5,459 nt of DNA, from NCBI GenBank assembly GCA_013375335.1, contig JABXJZ010000107.1, positions 1 to 5,459 on the forward strand. The letters are read 5' to 3'. The stretch is from Desulfobacterales bacterium (GTDB taxonomy: Bacteria > Desulfobacterota > DSM-4660 > Desulfatiglandales > B25-G16). Below are positions 1 to 5,305 of this stretch, in pieces (the stretch's first letter is position 1; each line of letters opens with the position of its first letter). Position numbers and translations under genes: made by a program. Under the pieces are notes generated by a model. It saw only the letters and a list, made by a program, of their open reading frames with translations. It had not been told where the DNA came from and did not search any database.

Positions 1-351
1 TTCCTATCGATTACCAGATCACCCGTTGTGGTCATAGTGTTTATGAACCTGGTCATGCTCATAGTCGGTACCTTTCTGGACATGCCTGCTGCTATCCTCC
101 TGCTAGGCCCCGTGTTATTGCCTCTGGCCAACGCTATAGGCCTCAGCGTGATCCAGCTCGGCGTCATGATGACTCTCAATCTGGCCATCGGGCTTTTTAC
201 ACCACCCGTGGGTACCACTCTTTTCATTTCATCAACAATCGCCGGCATCAACATCGAGGATACAACCAGGGCCCTTATCCCCTTTTATTTGTGGGGGCTC
301 ATGGTGCTACTCTTGATAAGTTACGTTCCAGCCATGACCATTACGCCATAA
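1..351 (+). CDS. TRAP transporter large permease subunit, DctM family (C-terminal part, 5' end outside window)
   Basis: This frame is open from the first base, so the gene starts upstream; 116 residues are visible of a family that is usually about 425 aa. It is an integral inner-membrane protein: most of the segment consists of hydrophobic helices (residues about 7-40, 44-75 and 90-110). Family landmarks are the FLDMPAAILLLGPVLLPLA stretch (about residues 24-42) and the conserved GLFTPPVGTTLF loop (about 64-75), which match the end of DctM permeases. DctM forms the sodium- or proton-coupled channel with the small DctQ subunit and takes substrate from a periplasmic DctP protein; both partners would lie upstream. 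The substrate cannot be read from this part; sugar acids, C4-dicarboxylates and keto acids are all typical. The stop codon is part of the SD sequence of the following dehydrogenase gene, so the two are very probably co-transcribed and translationally linked. Confidence 0.93.
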   Translation, partial: FLSITRSPVVVIVFMNLVMLIVGTFLDMPAAILLLGPVLLPLANAIGLSVIQLGVMMTLNLAIGLFTPPVGTTLFISSTIAGINIEDTTRALIPFYLWGLMVLLLISYVPAMTITP

Positions 352-360
352 GGAGGTGAT
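349..360 (+). promoter_or_regulatory. Perfect 12-nt Shine-Dalgarno overlapping the dctM stop codon
   Basis: TAAGGAGGTGAT is complementary over all 12 bases to the usual bacterial 16S rRNA 3' tail. The AGGAGG core is 8 nt before the ATG at 365, an ideal distance. The TAA at its 5' end is the stop of the upstream permease, so ribosomes finishing that gene stand on the ribosome binding site of the next one. This fixes the SDR start. Confidence 0.85.
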
Positions 361-364
361 TTAG

Positions 365-1114
365 ATGCTTTTGCGTGGTGACGTTGCAGTGGTCACTGGA
401 GGCGCATCTGAGCATGGAATCGGACGAGCGACCGCCGCTCTCTTTGCTGAGCATGGGGCACACGTGGCCGTGCTAGATATAGAGGGCCAAGGGGCCCAAC
501 AGGCAGCAGAGAGCTTGGGCAGCGAACATCGCGGCTACCGGTGCGACGTTACCAAGGAGTCAGAAGTTGAGGCGGTATTCTCGCAGGTTGTGAAAGACCT
601 GGGTTTGCCCTCTATCCTCTTCAACAATGCCGGTGTCACTCAACCCAGACGCACAGCGGAGATCACAGAGGCCGATTATGACAGGGTTCTTGACACGAAT
701 CTAAGGGGAACCTTTCTGTGTTCAAAGGCCGTTCTCCCCTACATGCGGCGCCTGGGTAGGGGAAGTATCATCTGCATGTCATCTGTCTCCGCAAAGCGTG
801 GAGGAGGGATTTTCGGTGGTCCCCACTATTGTGCCGCAAAGGCGGGCATTCTCGGCCTGGCAAGGGCCATGGCCAGGGAGCTTGCCCCTGAGGGAATCCG
901 GGTAAATGCACTAGCCCCGGGATTAATACATACGGACATCACCAGGGGAAAAATGACTGCCGAGCAAGAGGCTGATATTGTAAAATCGATTCCAATTGGG
1001 AGGATAGGCGAGCCAATAGACGTTGCACGTGCATGCCTGTTCTTTGCCAGTTCCCTCTCCGAGTACATTACGGGCGAGGTGATGGATGTGAACGGCGGCA
1101 TGCACATCGACTGA
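365..1114 (+). CDS. Short-chain dehydrogenase/reductase (SDR) family oxidoreductase
   Basis: The 249-aa product has the length of a classical SDR. It is a soluble Rossmann-fold enzyme oxidising a hydroxyl or reducing a carbonyl with NAD(P). Motifs in order: TGGASEHGIG (11-20), a TGxxxGxG nucleotide loop with extra residues before GIG; Asp38 at the end of the second beta strand (VLD), which favours NAD over NADP; CDVT (60-63); NNAG (87-90); Asn112; catalytic Ser140 in MSS, Tyr155 and Lys159 in YCAAK. RVNALAPG (179-186) and a C-terminal GEVMDVNGG (237-245) are typical of FabG-like, glucose-dehydrogenase-like and sugar or polyol dehydrogenase members. It follows a TRAP permease by 13 nt, so the natural inference is oxidation of the imported acid, sugar acid or polyol. 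Exact substrate and gene symbol cannot be assigned; a fabG label would over-interpret. No internal damage is seen, and the start is fixed by the perfect SD. Confidence 0.93.
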   Translation: MLLRGDVAVVTGGASEHGIGRATAALFAEHGAHVAVLDIEGQGAQQAAESLGSEHRGYRCDVTKESEVEAVFSQVVKDLGLPSILFNNAGVTQPRRTAEITEADYDRVLDTNLRGTFLCSKAVLPYMRRLGRGSIICMSSVSAKRGGGIFGGPHYCAAKAGILGLARAMARELAPEGIRVNALAPGLIHTDITRGKMTAEQEADIVKSIPIGRIGEPIDVARACLFFASSLSEYITGEVMDVNGGMHID

Positions 1115-1179
1115 CACGTGCCCTCCATATAGGCAAACCCCTTATCATATCTGACTGTAAGAAAAAACCTCCTCGTACC

Positions 1180-1207
1180 TTGAAATGTAAATGCGAATGA
1201 TTACTAT
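1180..1207 (+). promoter_or_regulatory. Candidate promoter for hsp20 (TTGAAA-N16-TACTAT)
   Basis: TTGAAA at 1180-1185 (5 of 6 to the sigma-70 -35) is followed after 16 nt by TACTAT at 1202-1207 (4 of 6 to the -10), about 40 nt before the gene start. With the preceding C the -35 reads CTTGAAA, the sigma-32 heat-shock -35 consensus. However, no CCCCAT-type -10 follows at heat-shock spacing, so a heat-shock sigma assignment is only partly supported. I see no CIRCE repeat. The AT-rich stretch around it supports a promoter here. Confidence 0.5.
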
Positions 1208-1232
1208 TTACTCAACATTCAGAACTAATGAT

Positions 1233-1241
1233 AAAGGAGGT
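1233..1241 (+). promoter_or_regulatory. Shine-Dalgarno deciding the hsp20 start
   Basis: AAAGGAGGT with its AGGAGG core at 1235-1240 leaves 8 nt to ATG 1249. Because it lies inside the longer reading frame that opens at ATG 1228, it shows that the longer version with seven extra residues is probably not the translated form. Confidence 0.8.
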
Positions 1242-1248
1242 GCCAGAT

Positions 1249-1734
1249 ATGACAAGGATGTTACAGTTAGTACCGAGCAGAAGAAGCTTTCTGTCTTTGA
1301 TTCCGGAGATGGATCTCTTTGACCGATTCTTCAATGACTTCTCGCTGCCAAGCCTATTTGATGAGGACAGGGTCTTGGTACCGGCTTTTGATATATCCGA
1401 AACCGAAAAGGAATATGTCATAAGCGGTGAGATTCCGGGAATCGATGCGGAGGATCTCGATGTAACCCTTTTAGATGGTCAGCTTACCATCAAAGGGGAA
1501 AAGAAGCAGGAAACCGAAGAGAAGGATGAGAATTATCACAGAGTTGAGAGACACTATGGTTCGTTTGAGCGGAGCTTCCGCATTCCCGAGAATGTCAAAA
1601 CCGATGAGCTAGAGGCAACTTACAAAGACGGTATTCTGAGACTCACCCTCCCAAAGGCTGAGGTGAGCCAGGTCAAGAAGATAGAGGTCAAGGAAAAGAA
1701 GGCAGGAAGAAGAGTCAAGACCAAGAAGGCGTAA
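1249..1734 (+). CDS. Small heat-shock protein, Hsp20/alpha-crystallin family
   Basis: ATP-independent cytoplasmic holdase chaperone that binds unfolding proteins and assembles into large oligomers. The product is 161 aa from this start. A short aromatic and hydrophobic N-terminal arm (1-43, with LFDRFFNDF) precedes the alpha-crystallin domain (about 44-137). That domain begins PAFDISETEKEYVI, contains EIPGI (61-65) and GQLTIKGEKK (77-86), and ends with the family signature YKDGILRLTLPK (125-136). The C-terminal IEV (145-147) is the I-x-I/V motif that docks into neighbouring subunits, followed by a lysine- and arginine-rich tail. Start choice: an in-frame ATG lies at 1228, but AAAGGAGGT at 1233-1241 lies between the two and is 8 nt upstream of ATG 1249, so 1249 is preferred. 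The gene stands alone between its own promoter and terminator; heat or general stress regulation is expected from the family. Confidence 0.95.
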   Translation: MTRMLQLVPSRRSFLSLIPEMDLFDRFFNDFSLPSLFDEDRVLVPAFDISETEKEYVISGEIPGIDAEDLDVTLLDGQLTIKGEKKQETEEKDENYHRVERHYGSFERSFRIPENVKTDELEATYKDGILRLTLPKAEVSQVKKIEVKEKKAGRRVKTKKA

Positions 1735-1748
1735 CAGCCTGATTATCG

Positions 1749-1795
1749 AAGGGCATTGTTCAGAGGCGCTCTCGCCGATGACAATGCCCTTTTTT
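1749..1795 (+). terminator. Intrinsic terminator of hsp20
   Basis: AGGGCATTGT (1750-1759) pairs perfectly with ACAATGCCCT (1781-1790). Inside the loop GGCG (1765-1768) pairs with CGCC (1773-1776) around a CTCT tetraloop. The 3' arm runs into six T (1790-1795). It starts 14 nt after the hsp20 stop. The reverse strand lacks a T-run after the hairpin, so it should terminate mainly plus-strand transcription. Confidence 0.92.
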
Positions 1796-1862
1796 ATGGG
1801 CCTCTGAAAAAGTCACGCCGACTGCTCGAATGTGCCTTAGAGCCACGATAGCTTCTCTTCAT
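1794..1862 (-). CDS. Possible 22-aa basic peptide ORF (speculative)
   Basis: On the minus strand an ATG (1862-1860) is preceded, after a 6-nt gap, by AAAGGAG (read 1875 to 1869) and opens 22 codons before TAA. The peptide starts MKRSYRGSKA and ends DFFRGP; about a third of the residues are Arg or Lys, and it has no hydrophobic segment. A candidate promoter lies about 80 nt upstream on the same strand. I do not recognise the peptide. Its end reaches the T-run of the hsp20 terminator, and any transcript would continue antisense into the hsp20 3' end. Such short SD-led ORFs also occur by chance, so this is a candidate only. Confidence 0.2.
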   Translation of the reverse strand: MKRSYRGSKAHSSSRRDFFRGP

Positions 1863-1943
1863 TAAAATCTCCTTTCACAGCAGATTCCACCTCCCCCAAC
1901 CCTGAACGATTTAATCGACAAAACTTCCCGGCCGCCGGTCCGT

Positions 1944-1973
1944 AGTATGAATCACAAGGGCCTGGACAGTCAA
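1944..1973 (-). promoter_or_regulatory. Candidate minus-strand promoter (TTGACT-N18-CATACT)
   Basis: Read on the minus strand, TTGACT (1973-1968, 5 of 6) is followed after 18 nt by CATACT (1949-1944, 4 of 6). Transcription would start near 1937, pass two small palindromes and reach the SD and ATG of the 22-codon ORF. It would also form a divergent pair with the plus-strand promoter at 2010-2039. Confidence 0.35.
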
Positions 1974-2009
1974 ATACTCCAAAACTCCATACGTTGCGAC
2001 GCCTTTTCC

Positions 2010-2039
2010 TTGACGCACAAACCTATTTCCCCTTATACT
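2010..2039 (+). promoter_or_regulatory. Promoter of the transketolase-ABC operon (TTGACG-N18-TATACT), also sigma-32-like
   Basis: TTGACG (2010-2015) and TATACT (2034-2039) each match the sigma-70 consensus at 5 of 6 positions, with an 18-nt spacer, giving a start near 2046 and a leader of about 130 nt. The same stretch can be read as a sigma-32 promoter: CTTGACG (2009-2015, 5 of 7 to CTTGAAA), 13 nt, then CCCCTTAT (2029-2036, close to CCCCATNT). Both readings predict nearly the same start; the sequence alone does not choose between them. Confidence 0.6.
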
Positions 2040-2062
2040 CGCCGTCGAAAAAGGGACTCCCA

Positions 2063-2173
2063 TTGGGTAAGTATTTGCAGCGGCTAGCAAAAAAGGTACA
2101 TCCAGATGGTGAAGCCGGCCGAATCGCTAGTGCGATAAGAAGTAGGCTCGAAATGGTAGAGGGAGGCAAGTAA
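2063..2173 (+). CDS. Possible leader ORF (36 codons) ahead of the transketolase genes (speculative)
   Basis: A frame ending in TAA 5 nt before the transketolase start is open back to a stop at 1943-1945. Starts ahead of the promoter are unlikely to be used; TTG 2063 lies inside the expected transcript with a weak GGG (2053-2055) 7 nt upstream. From there it reads 36 residues beginning with a basic amphipathic stretch (GKYLQRLAKKVHPDG at 2-16) and ending in MVEGGK. The HPD triplet after a basic helix recalls the J-domain helix II/HPD loop, but the segment is far too short and other J-domain features are missing, so I make no functional call. It may be a leader peptide, a remnant of a lost gene, or chance. 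No ATG start is available except six codons before the stop. Confidence 0.2.
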   Translation: MGKYLQRLAKKVHPDGEAGRIASAIRSRLEMVEGGK

Positions 2174-2178
2174 AGAAT

Positions 2179-3036
2179 ATGAAAGGACAAAAGACTGAAA
2201 CAAAGGTGGACTCAGCGCTTATTGAACGCCTGGAGCAAAAGGCCAAGGCTATACGGGCAGACATCGTGAAGATGATCCATAAAGCCGGGGAGGGACATCC
2301 GGGCGGATCTCTCTCCGCCGCCGATATTGTAACAGCCTTGTACTTCCACTTTATGAGGATAGACCCTGAGAACCCAGATTGGGAAGATCGCGACCGCTTC
2401 ATCATGTCCAAAGGCCACGCATGTCCAGTCTGGTACTCAGCTTTAACTGAGCTGGGGTTTTACCCTAGAAGCGCCCTCGATACATTGAGGAAGCTGGGAA
2501 GCCCCTTTCAGGGCCATCCGGATATGTCCATATCACCGGGCGTGGATATGTCAGCCGGTTCTCTGGGGCACGGCCTATCCATCGGGGTTGGCATGGCGCT
2601 TATGGGAAAGCTTGATAAGAGAGATTACACCGTCTATGTCCTTCTTGGAGATGGGGAGTTAAACGAGGGACAGGTTTGGGAGGCGGCAATGTGCGCTGCA
2701 AAGTATCATCTAGACAACTTAGTGGCCATCGTTGACTATAACAGGTTACAGATCGACGGTCCGACAGACAAGGTAATGCCTTTAGATCCCCTGGGCGACA
2801 AATGGCGTGCTTTCAACTGGAGGGTTTTTGAAATCGACGGTAACGATATGACCCAGGTCGTGGAGGCAATAGAGGCAGCGAGAAAAAGACGGGGTTTGCC
2901 TTCTGTCATAATCGCTAATACCCTCAAGGGAAAGGGTGTTTCCTATATGGAAGGCCAAGTGGATTGGCATGGCGGAAAGGTAATAGATGATTCACTCCTG
3001 GAAATTGCGCTTAACGACATACAGGGGGGTGAGTAA
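2179..3036 (+). CDS. Transketolase, N-terminal (TPP-binding) subunit
   Basis: The 285-aa product is the first half of a split transketolase; family N-terminal subunits are about 270-285 aa. With the next gene product it forms the thiamine-diphosphate enzyme that moves a two-carbon ketol unit from a ketose phosphate to an aldose phosphate in the cytoplasm. Visible landmarks: GHPGGSLS (39-46, active-site His40), SKGHA (77-81, His80), QGHPDMS (111-117), SAGSLGHGLS (125-134), the TPP/Mg motif GDGE (157-160) ending at Asn188 in DYN, and KGKGV (250-254) with DWHGG (262-266, His264). All expected cofactor and phosphosugar residues appear present. The start is ATG 2179 with GGGAGG (2161-2166) about 12 nt upstream, a slightly long spacing. 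It is the first gene of the operon. Substrate specificity could be ordinary pentose phosphates or a specialised sugar; a tkt symbol would not separate these. Confidence 0.94.
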   Translation: MKGQKTETKVDSALIERLEQKAKAIRADIVKMIHKAGEGHPGGSLSAADIVTALYFHFMRIDPENPDWEDRDRFIMSKGHACPVWYSALTELGFYPRSALDTLRKLGSPFQGHPDMSISPGVDMSAGSLGHGLSIGVGMALMGKLDKRDYTVYVLLGDGELNEGQVWEAAMCAAKYHLDNLVAIVDYNRLQIDGPTDKVMPLDPLGDKWRAFNWRVFEIDGNDMTQVVEAIEAARKRRGLPSVIIANTLKGKGVSYMEGQVDWHGGKVIDDSLLEIALNDIQGGE

Positions 3037-3975
3037 GTGGAGAAGATCCCAACGAGGATAGCGTATGGTCAGGCCCTCGCCGAGCTCGGTGAGGAAAATG
3101 ACCGAGTCGTTGTCATAGATGCCGATATCTCCAAGATCACTGGGACACACTTCTTCGCCAGGAAGTTTCCGGAAAGGTTCTTCAACGTGGGGATTGCGGA
3201 ACAGAATGAGATGGGGATCGCCGCTGGGATGGCTACTACGGGAAAGATTGTCTTTGCCAGCACTTACGCGGTCTTTGCTTCCATGAGGGCATGTGAGCAG
3301 GTAAGGACTTTTATCGCCCATACTCGCTCGAACGTTAAGATCGCCGCAAGCCACGGAGGTCTTACCGGGACGACGGATGGGGTTACGCACCAAGGGACAG
3401 AGGATATGGGGATAATGAGGACTATCCCAGATATGACCATCATAATGCCCGCTGATGCTATAGCAACCAGGAAGATCGTTAGGGAACTCGCTGAACACCA
3501 GGGACCTGCTTATCTGAGGCTCACCAAAATACCGATGCCGATTATCTACGATGAAGAAACTGATATTCAGATTGGGCGGGCAGTTCAGCTGAGAGATGGG
3601 GACGATGTAACGATAATAGCCATCGGGGACATGGTTATAAGGGCCCTAGAAGCCGCTGATCTGCTGGACAACAATGGGATTAGAGCTCGCGTTCTGGATA
3701 TGCACACCTTAAAGCCGGTTGATAAAGGGGCCGTTATTAAGGCGGCTGAACAGACAGGTGCTATCGTAACCGTTGAGGACCACAATATCCTCAACGGGTT
3801 GGGGAGCGCCGTCGCTGAGGTAATTGTAGAAAATAGACCCGTCCCTATGGAAAGGATAGGCTTACGGGATACCTTTGCGGAATCCGGGGAGTATGAGGAG
3901 CTTCTGGAGAAATACGGCCTAAACACCCGCCATATCACCGAAGCTGCCCGGAAAGCGATGGGAAGGAAACTGTGA
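3037..3975 (+). CDS. Transketolase, C-terminal (pyrimidine-binding and transketolase_C) subunit
   Basis: The 312-aa product completes the split enzyme. The pyrimidine domain occupies roughly 5-170. It carries FFNVGIAEQNEMG (48-60), in which Glu55 is the conserved acid that activates the thiamine aminopyrimidine, a FASTYAVF phenylalanine-rich strand (73-80), and SHGGLTGTTDGVTHQGTEDM (105-124), the conserved phosphosugar-side loop. The transketolase_C domain (about 185-305) has VLDMHTLKPVD (219-229) and VEDHNILNGLGSAVAE (246-261). The start codon is GTG directly after the TAA of the N-terminal subunit, with AGGGGGG (3023-3029) 7 nt upstream, so the two subunits should be made in equal amounts by translational coupling. 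The next in-frame ATG is at codon 57, inside the catalytic motif, which rules out a later start. Related two-gene enzymes include pentose-phosphate transketolases, apulose-4-phosphate transketolase and sulfofructose transketolase; the sequence alone does not decide between them. Confidence 0.94.
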   Translation: MEKIPTRIAYGQALAELGEENDRVVVIDADISKITGTHFFARKFPERFFNVGIAEQNEMGIAAGMATTGKIVFASTYAVFASMRACEQVRTFIAHTRSNVKIAASHGGLTGTTDGVTHQGTEDMGIMRTIPDMTIIMPADAIATRKIVRELAEHQGPAYLRLTKIPMPIIYDEETDIQIGRAVQLRDGDDVTIIAIGDMVIRALEAADLLDNNGIRARVLDMHTLKPVDKGAVIKAAEQTGAIVTVEDHNILNGLGSAVAEVIVENRPVPMERIGLRDTFAESGEYEELLEKYGLNTRHITEAARKAMGRKL

Positions 3976-3983
3976 GAGGGGAG
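3976..3983 (+). promoter_or_regulatory. Shine-Dalgarno deciding the ABC ATPase start
   Basis: GAGGGGAG directly follows the transketolase stop and lies 6 nt before GTG 3990. It is downstream of the other possible start, GTG 3972, which overlaps the stop of the preceding gene. Its placement favours 3990 as the real start. Confidence 0.65.
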
Positions 3984-3989
3984 CGATCG

Positions 3990-5093
3990 GTGGCAAATGT
4001 GTCGCTGAAAAATATCACCAAGAGATTTGACGAAGTCCTTGCCGTTAATGACGTTAATCTGGAGATTGCCGATCGAGAATTTCTAGTACTTGTGGGACCC
4101 TCAGGTTGTGGCAAGACGACTACCTTGAGAATGATTGCCGGATTAGAGGAAATCACCGAAGGGGAGATCTACATTAACAATCGTTTAGTCAATGACCTCG
4201 CACCCAGGGATAGAAACGTCGCTATGGTCTTCCAGAGCTATGCCCTCTATCCGCATATGACGGTCTTCGATAACATGGCCTTTGGCTTGAAAATGCGCAA
4301 GATCCCAAAAGAAGAGAGATCGGCGCTGGTAAGAAGGGCTGCTGAAATCCTGGGGATTCAGGACTTATTGAAGAGGAAGCCCAGACAACTATCCGGTGGC
4401 CAGAAGCAACGGGTAGCGTTAGGCAGGGCCATAGTGAGGGACCCCGACGTCTTCTTATTTGATGAGCCGCTGAGTAATCTGGATGCAAAACTTAGAGTCC
4501 AGATGAGGACTGAACTGAAAAAGTTACACGAGCGTCTCCAGGCCACGGTGGTCTACGTGACCCATGATCAGGTAGAAGCCATGACAATGGGTGACCGGAT
4601 CGTGGTTATGAAAGATGGCAATGTCCAACAGATAGGCACCCCTTTAGACCTTTACAATAAGCCGGCGAACCTCTTTGTTGCAGGATTCATCGGCAGCCCA
4701 GCCATGAACTTCATCCCCTGCCGAGTTCTTGAAGAGGATTCCCGCATCTATATAGACGCCAAAGACTTCAGGATCCCTCTTCCTAACTCCATGGCCTCCA
4801 AGGTACGTCCTATTAAGGAAACGGAGTTTATCTTCGGTATCCGGCCGGAGGACTTCCGTGAAAAACGTGAGGAACGAAGGCCATCCAGTCAGAGGGCTAC
4901 CATCAGGGCAAAGGTAAACGTCATTGAACCCCTGGGCAAGGAGCTGTATCTTGATCTGAACACAGGCGTGCACACCTTGACAGCCCTCCTGTCAGCAGAT
5001 ACAGAGACAAAGCTCCATCAGGATATTGATCTAGTGCCACATATCGAAAGGATCCACCTTTTCAGAAAGCGAAGCGGTGAGGCCGTCTTTTGA
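3990..5093 (+). CDS. Sugar ABC transporter ATP-binding protein, MalK/UgpC/MsmX-type (CUT1)
   Basis: The 367-aa product has the usual length of a CUT1 ATPase (about 360-375 aa). It sits on the cytoplasmic face of a sugar importer and hydrolyses ATP. Nucleotide-binding domain: Walker A GPSGCGKTT (36-44), Q-loop Gln82 in VFQSYALYPHMTV, signature LSGGQKQR (134-141), Walker B VFLFDEP (154-160, Glu159 catalytic), D-loop SNLDAKLR (162-169) and switch His192 in THDQVEAM. The C-terminal part (about 235-367) is the MalK-type regulatory TOBE region with GSPAMNF (235-241) and GIRPED (283-288). Start: GTG 3990 gives MANVSLKNITKRF, the standard beginning of this family; GTG 3972 would add six residues and has no SD. 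It follows the transketolase pair by 14 nt. No permease or sugar-binding gene is visible, so partners lie downstream or elsewhere; shared multipurpose ATPases of this type are known. Confidence 0.95.
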   Translation: MANVSLKNITKRFDEVLAVNDVNLEIADREFLVLVGPSGCGKTTTLRMIAGLEEITEGEIYINNRLVNDLAPRDRNVAMVFQSYALYPHMTVFDNMAFGLKMRKIPKEERSALVRRAAEILGIQDLLKRKPRQLSGGQKQRVALGRAIVRDPDVFLFDEPLSNLDAKLRVQMRTELKKLHERLQATVVYVTHDQVEAMTMGDRIVVMKDGNVQQIGTPLDLYNKPANLFVAGFIGSPAMNFIPCRVLEEDSRIYIDAKDFRIPLPNSMASKVRPIKETEFIFGIRPEDFREKREERRPSSQRATIRAKVNVIEPLGKELYLDLNTGVHTLTALLSADTETKLHQDIDLVPHIERIHLFRKRSGEAVF

Positions 5094-5107
5094 ATCTCCC
5101 TTTGTAA

Positions 5108-5137
5108 TTGACAGGTGCGCTTCAGTAATGGTATTTT
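5108..5137 (+). promoter_or_regulatory. Candidate promoter (TTGACA-N18-TATTTT) downstream of the ATPase gene
   Basis: TTGACA (5108-5113) is a perfect sigma-70 -35 hexamer; after 18 nt comes TATTTT (5132-5137), 4 of 6 to the -10. It lies 14 nt past the ATPase stop and would start RNA near 5144. The leader to the next gene would be over 230 nt and would pass a terminator-like hairpin and twin palindromes. Confidence 0.5.
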
Positions 5138-5197
5138 GCCTCGCACATTTAGGGAAACAATGGTTCTCTCCCCCGCTTTCTCCAGCACCACCATCTA

Positions 5198-5236
5198 CAG
5201 TGGGAATATTTGAGACGCGCTTCCACTGCCGTTTTT
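5198..5236 (+). terminator. Terminator- or attenuator-like hairpin
   Basis: CAGTGG (5198-5203) pairs with CCACTG (5223-5228). The stem can be extended by AA/TT across one bulged G, and the loop is about 14 nt. CCG and a run of five T (5232-5236) follow. This is weaker than the hsp20 terminator but is the only candidate end for the transketolase-ABC operon. The 3' arm CCACTGCC can instead pair with GGCTGTGG (5240-5247, one T-T mismatch), which would place the T-run in a loop. Confidence 0.4.
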
Positions 5237-5305
5237 CATGGCTGTGGTAGCTTGGATGACAACCTGGAACGTTTCATCTTTGAACACACGAGAGTTTTGG
5301 AATAC

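Larger units (their letters stand above)
1796..2178. other. Intergenic regulatory region between hsp20 and the transketolase operon
   Basis: About 380 bp without a confident protein gene. It holds candidate divergent promoters (minus strand at 1944-1973, plus strand at 2010-2039), a minus-strand 22-codon ORF near the left end and a plus-strand short ORF near the right end. Two 11-bp palindromes with a central base, CGATTTAATCG (1907-1917) and CCGGCCGCCGG (1928-1938), lie just downstream of the minus-strand promoter. A small hairpin ATCGC-TAGT-GCGAT (2123-2136) lies in the transketolase leader. I see no tRNA, insertion sequence end or tandem repeat. Confidence 0.6.

Noticed and set aside
1138..1145. 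CCCCTTAT as a sigma-32 -10 element for hsp20
   Set aside because: The only CTTGAAA lies downstream of it, the wrong order, and no matching -35 lies at 13-17 nt upstream.
1228..1248. Longer hsp20 start at ATG 1228
   Set aside because: The SD AAAGGAGGT lies inside this extension and at the right distance for ATG 1249; ATG 1228 has no SD of its own.
1115..1248. CIRCE/HrcA operator upstream of hsp20
   Set aside because: No TTAGCACTC-type inverted repeat is present.
1907..1938. Palindromes CGATTTAATCG and CCGGCCGCCGG as operators
   Set aside because: Each is single, short and unlike the other; noted in the intergenic description but not strong enough to call a site.
2992..3498. 168-codon minus-strand open frame
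   Set aside because: It lies antisense to the 3' end of the transketolase N gene and the first half of the C gene, has Pro/His/Ser-rich composition without a recognisable domain, and is a shadow of the real coding frame.
3972..3989. Longer ABC ATPase start at GTG 3972
   Set aside because: It overlaps the transketolase stop without an SD of its own, while GTG 3990 has GAGGGGAG 6 nt upstream and gives the usual family N-terminus.
5160..5213. 17-codon ORF after AGGGA as a leader peptide
   Set aside because: The SD is weak with a short spacing, there is no run of regulatory codons, and its end overlaps the hairpin; too little support.
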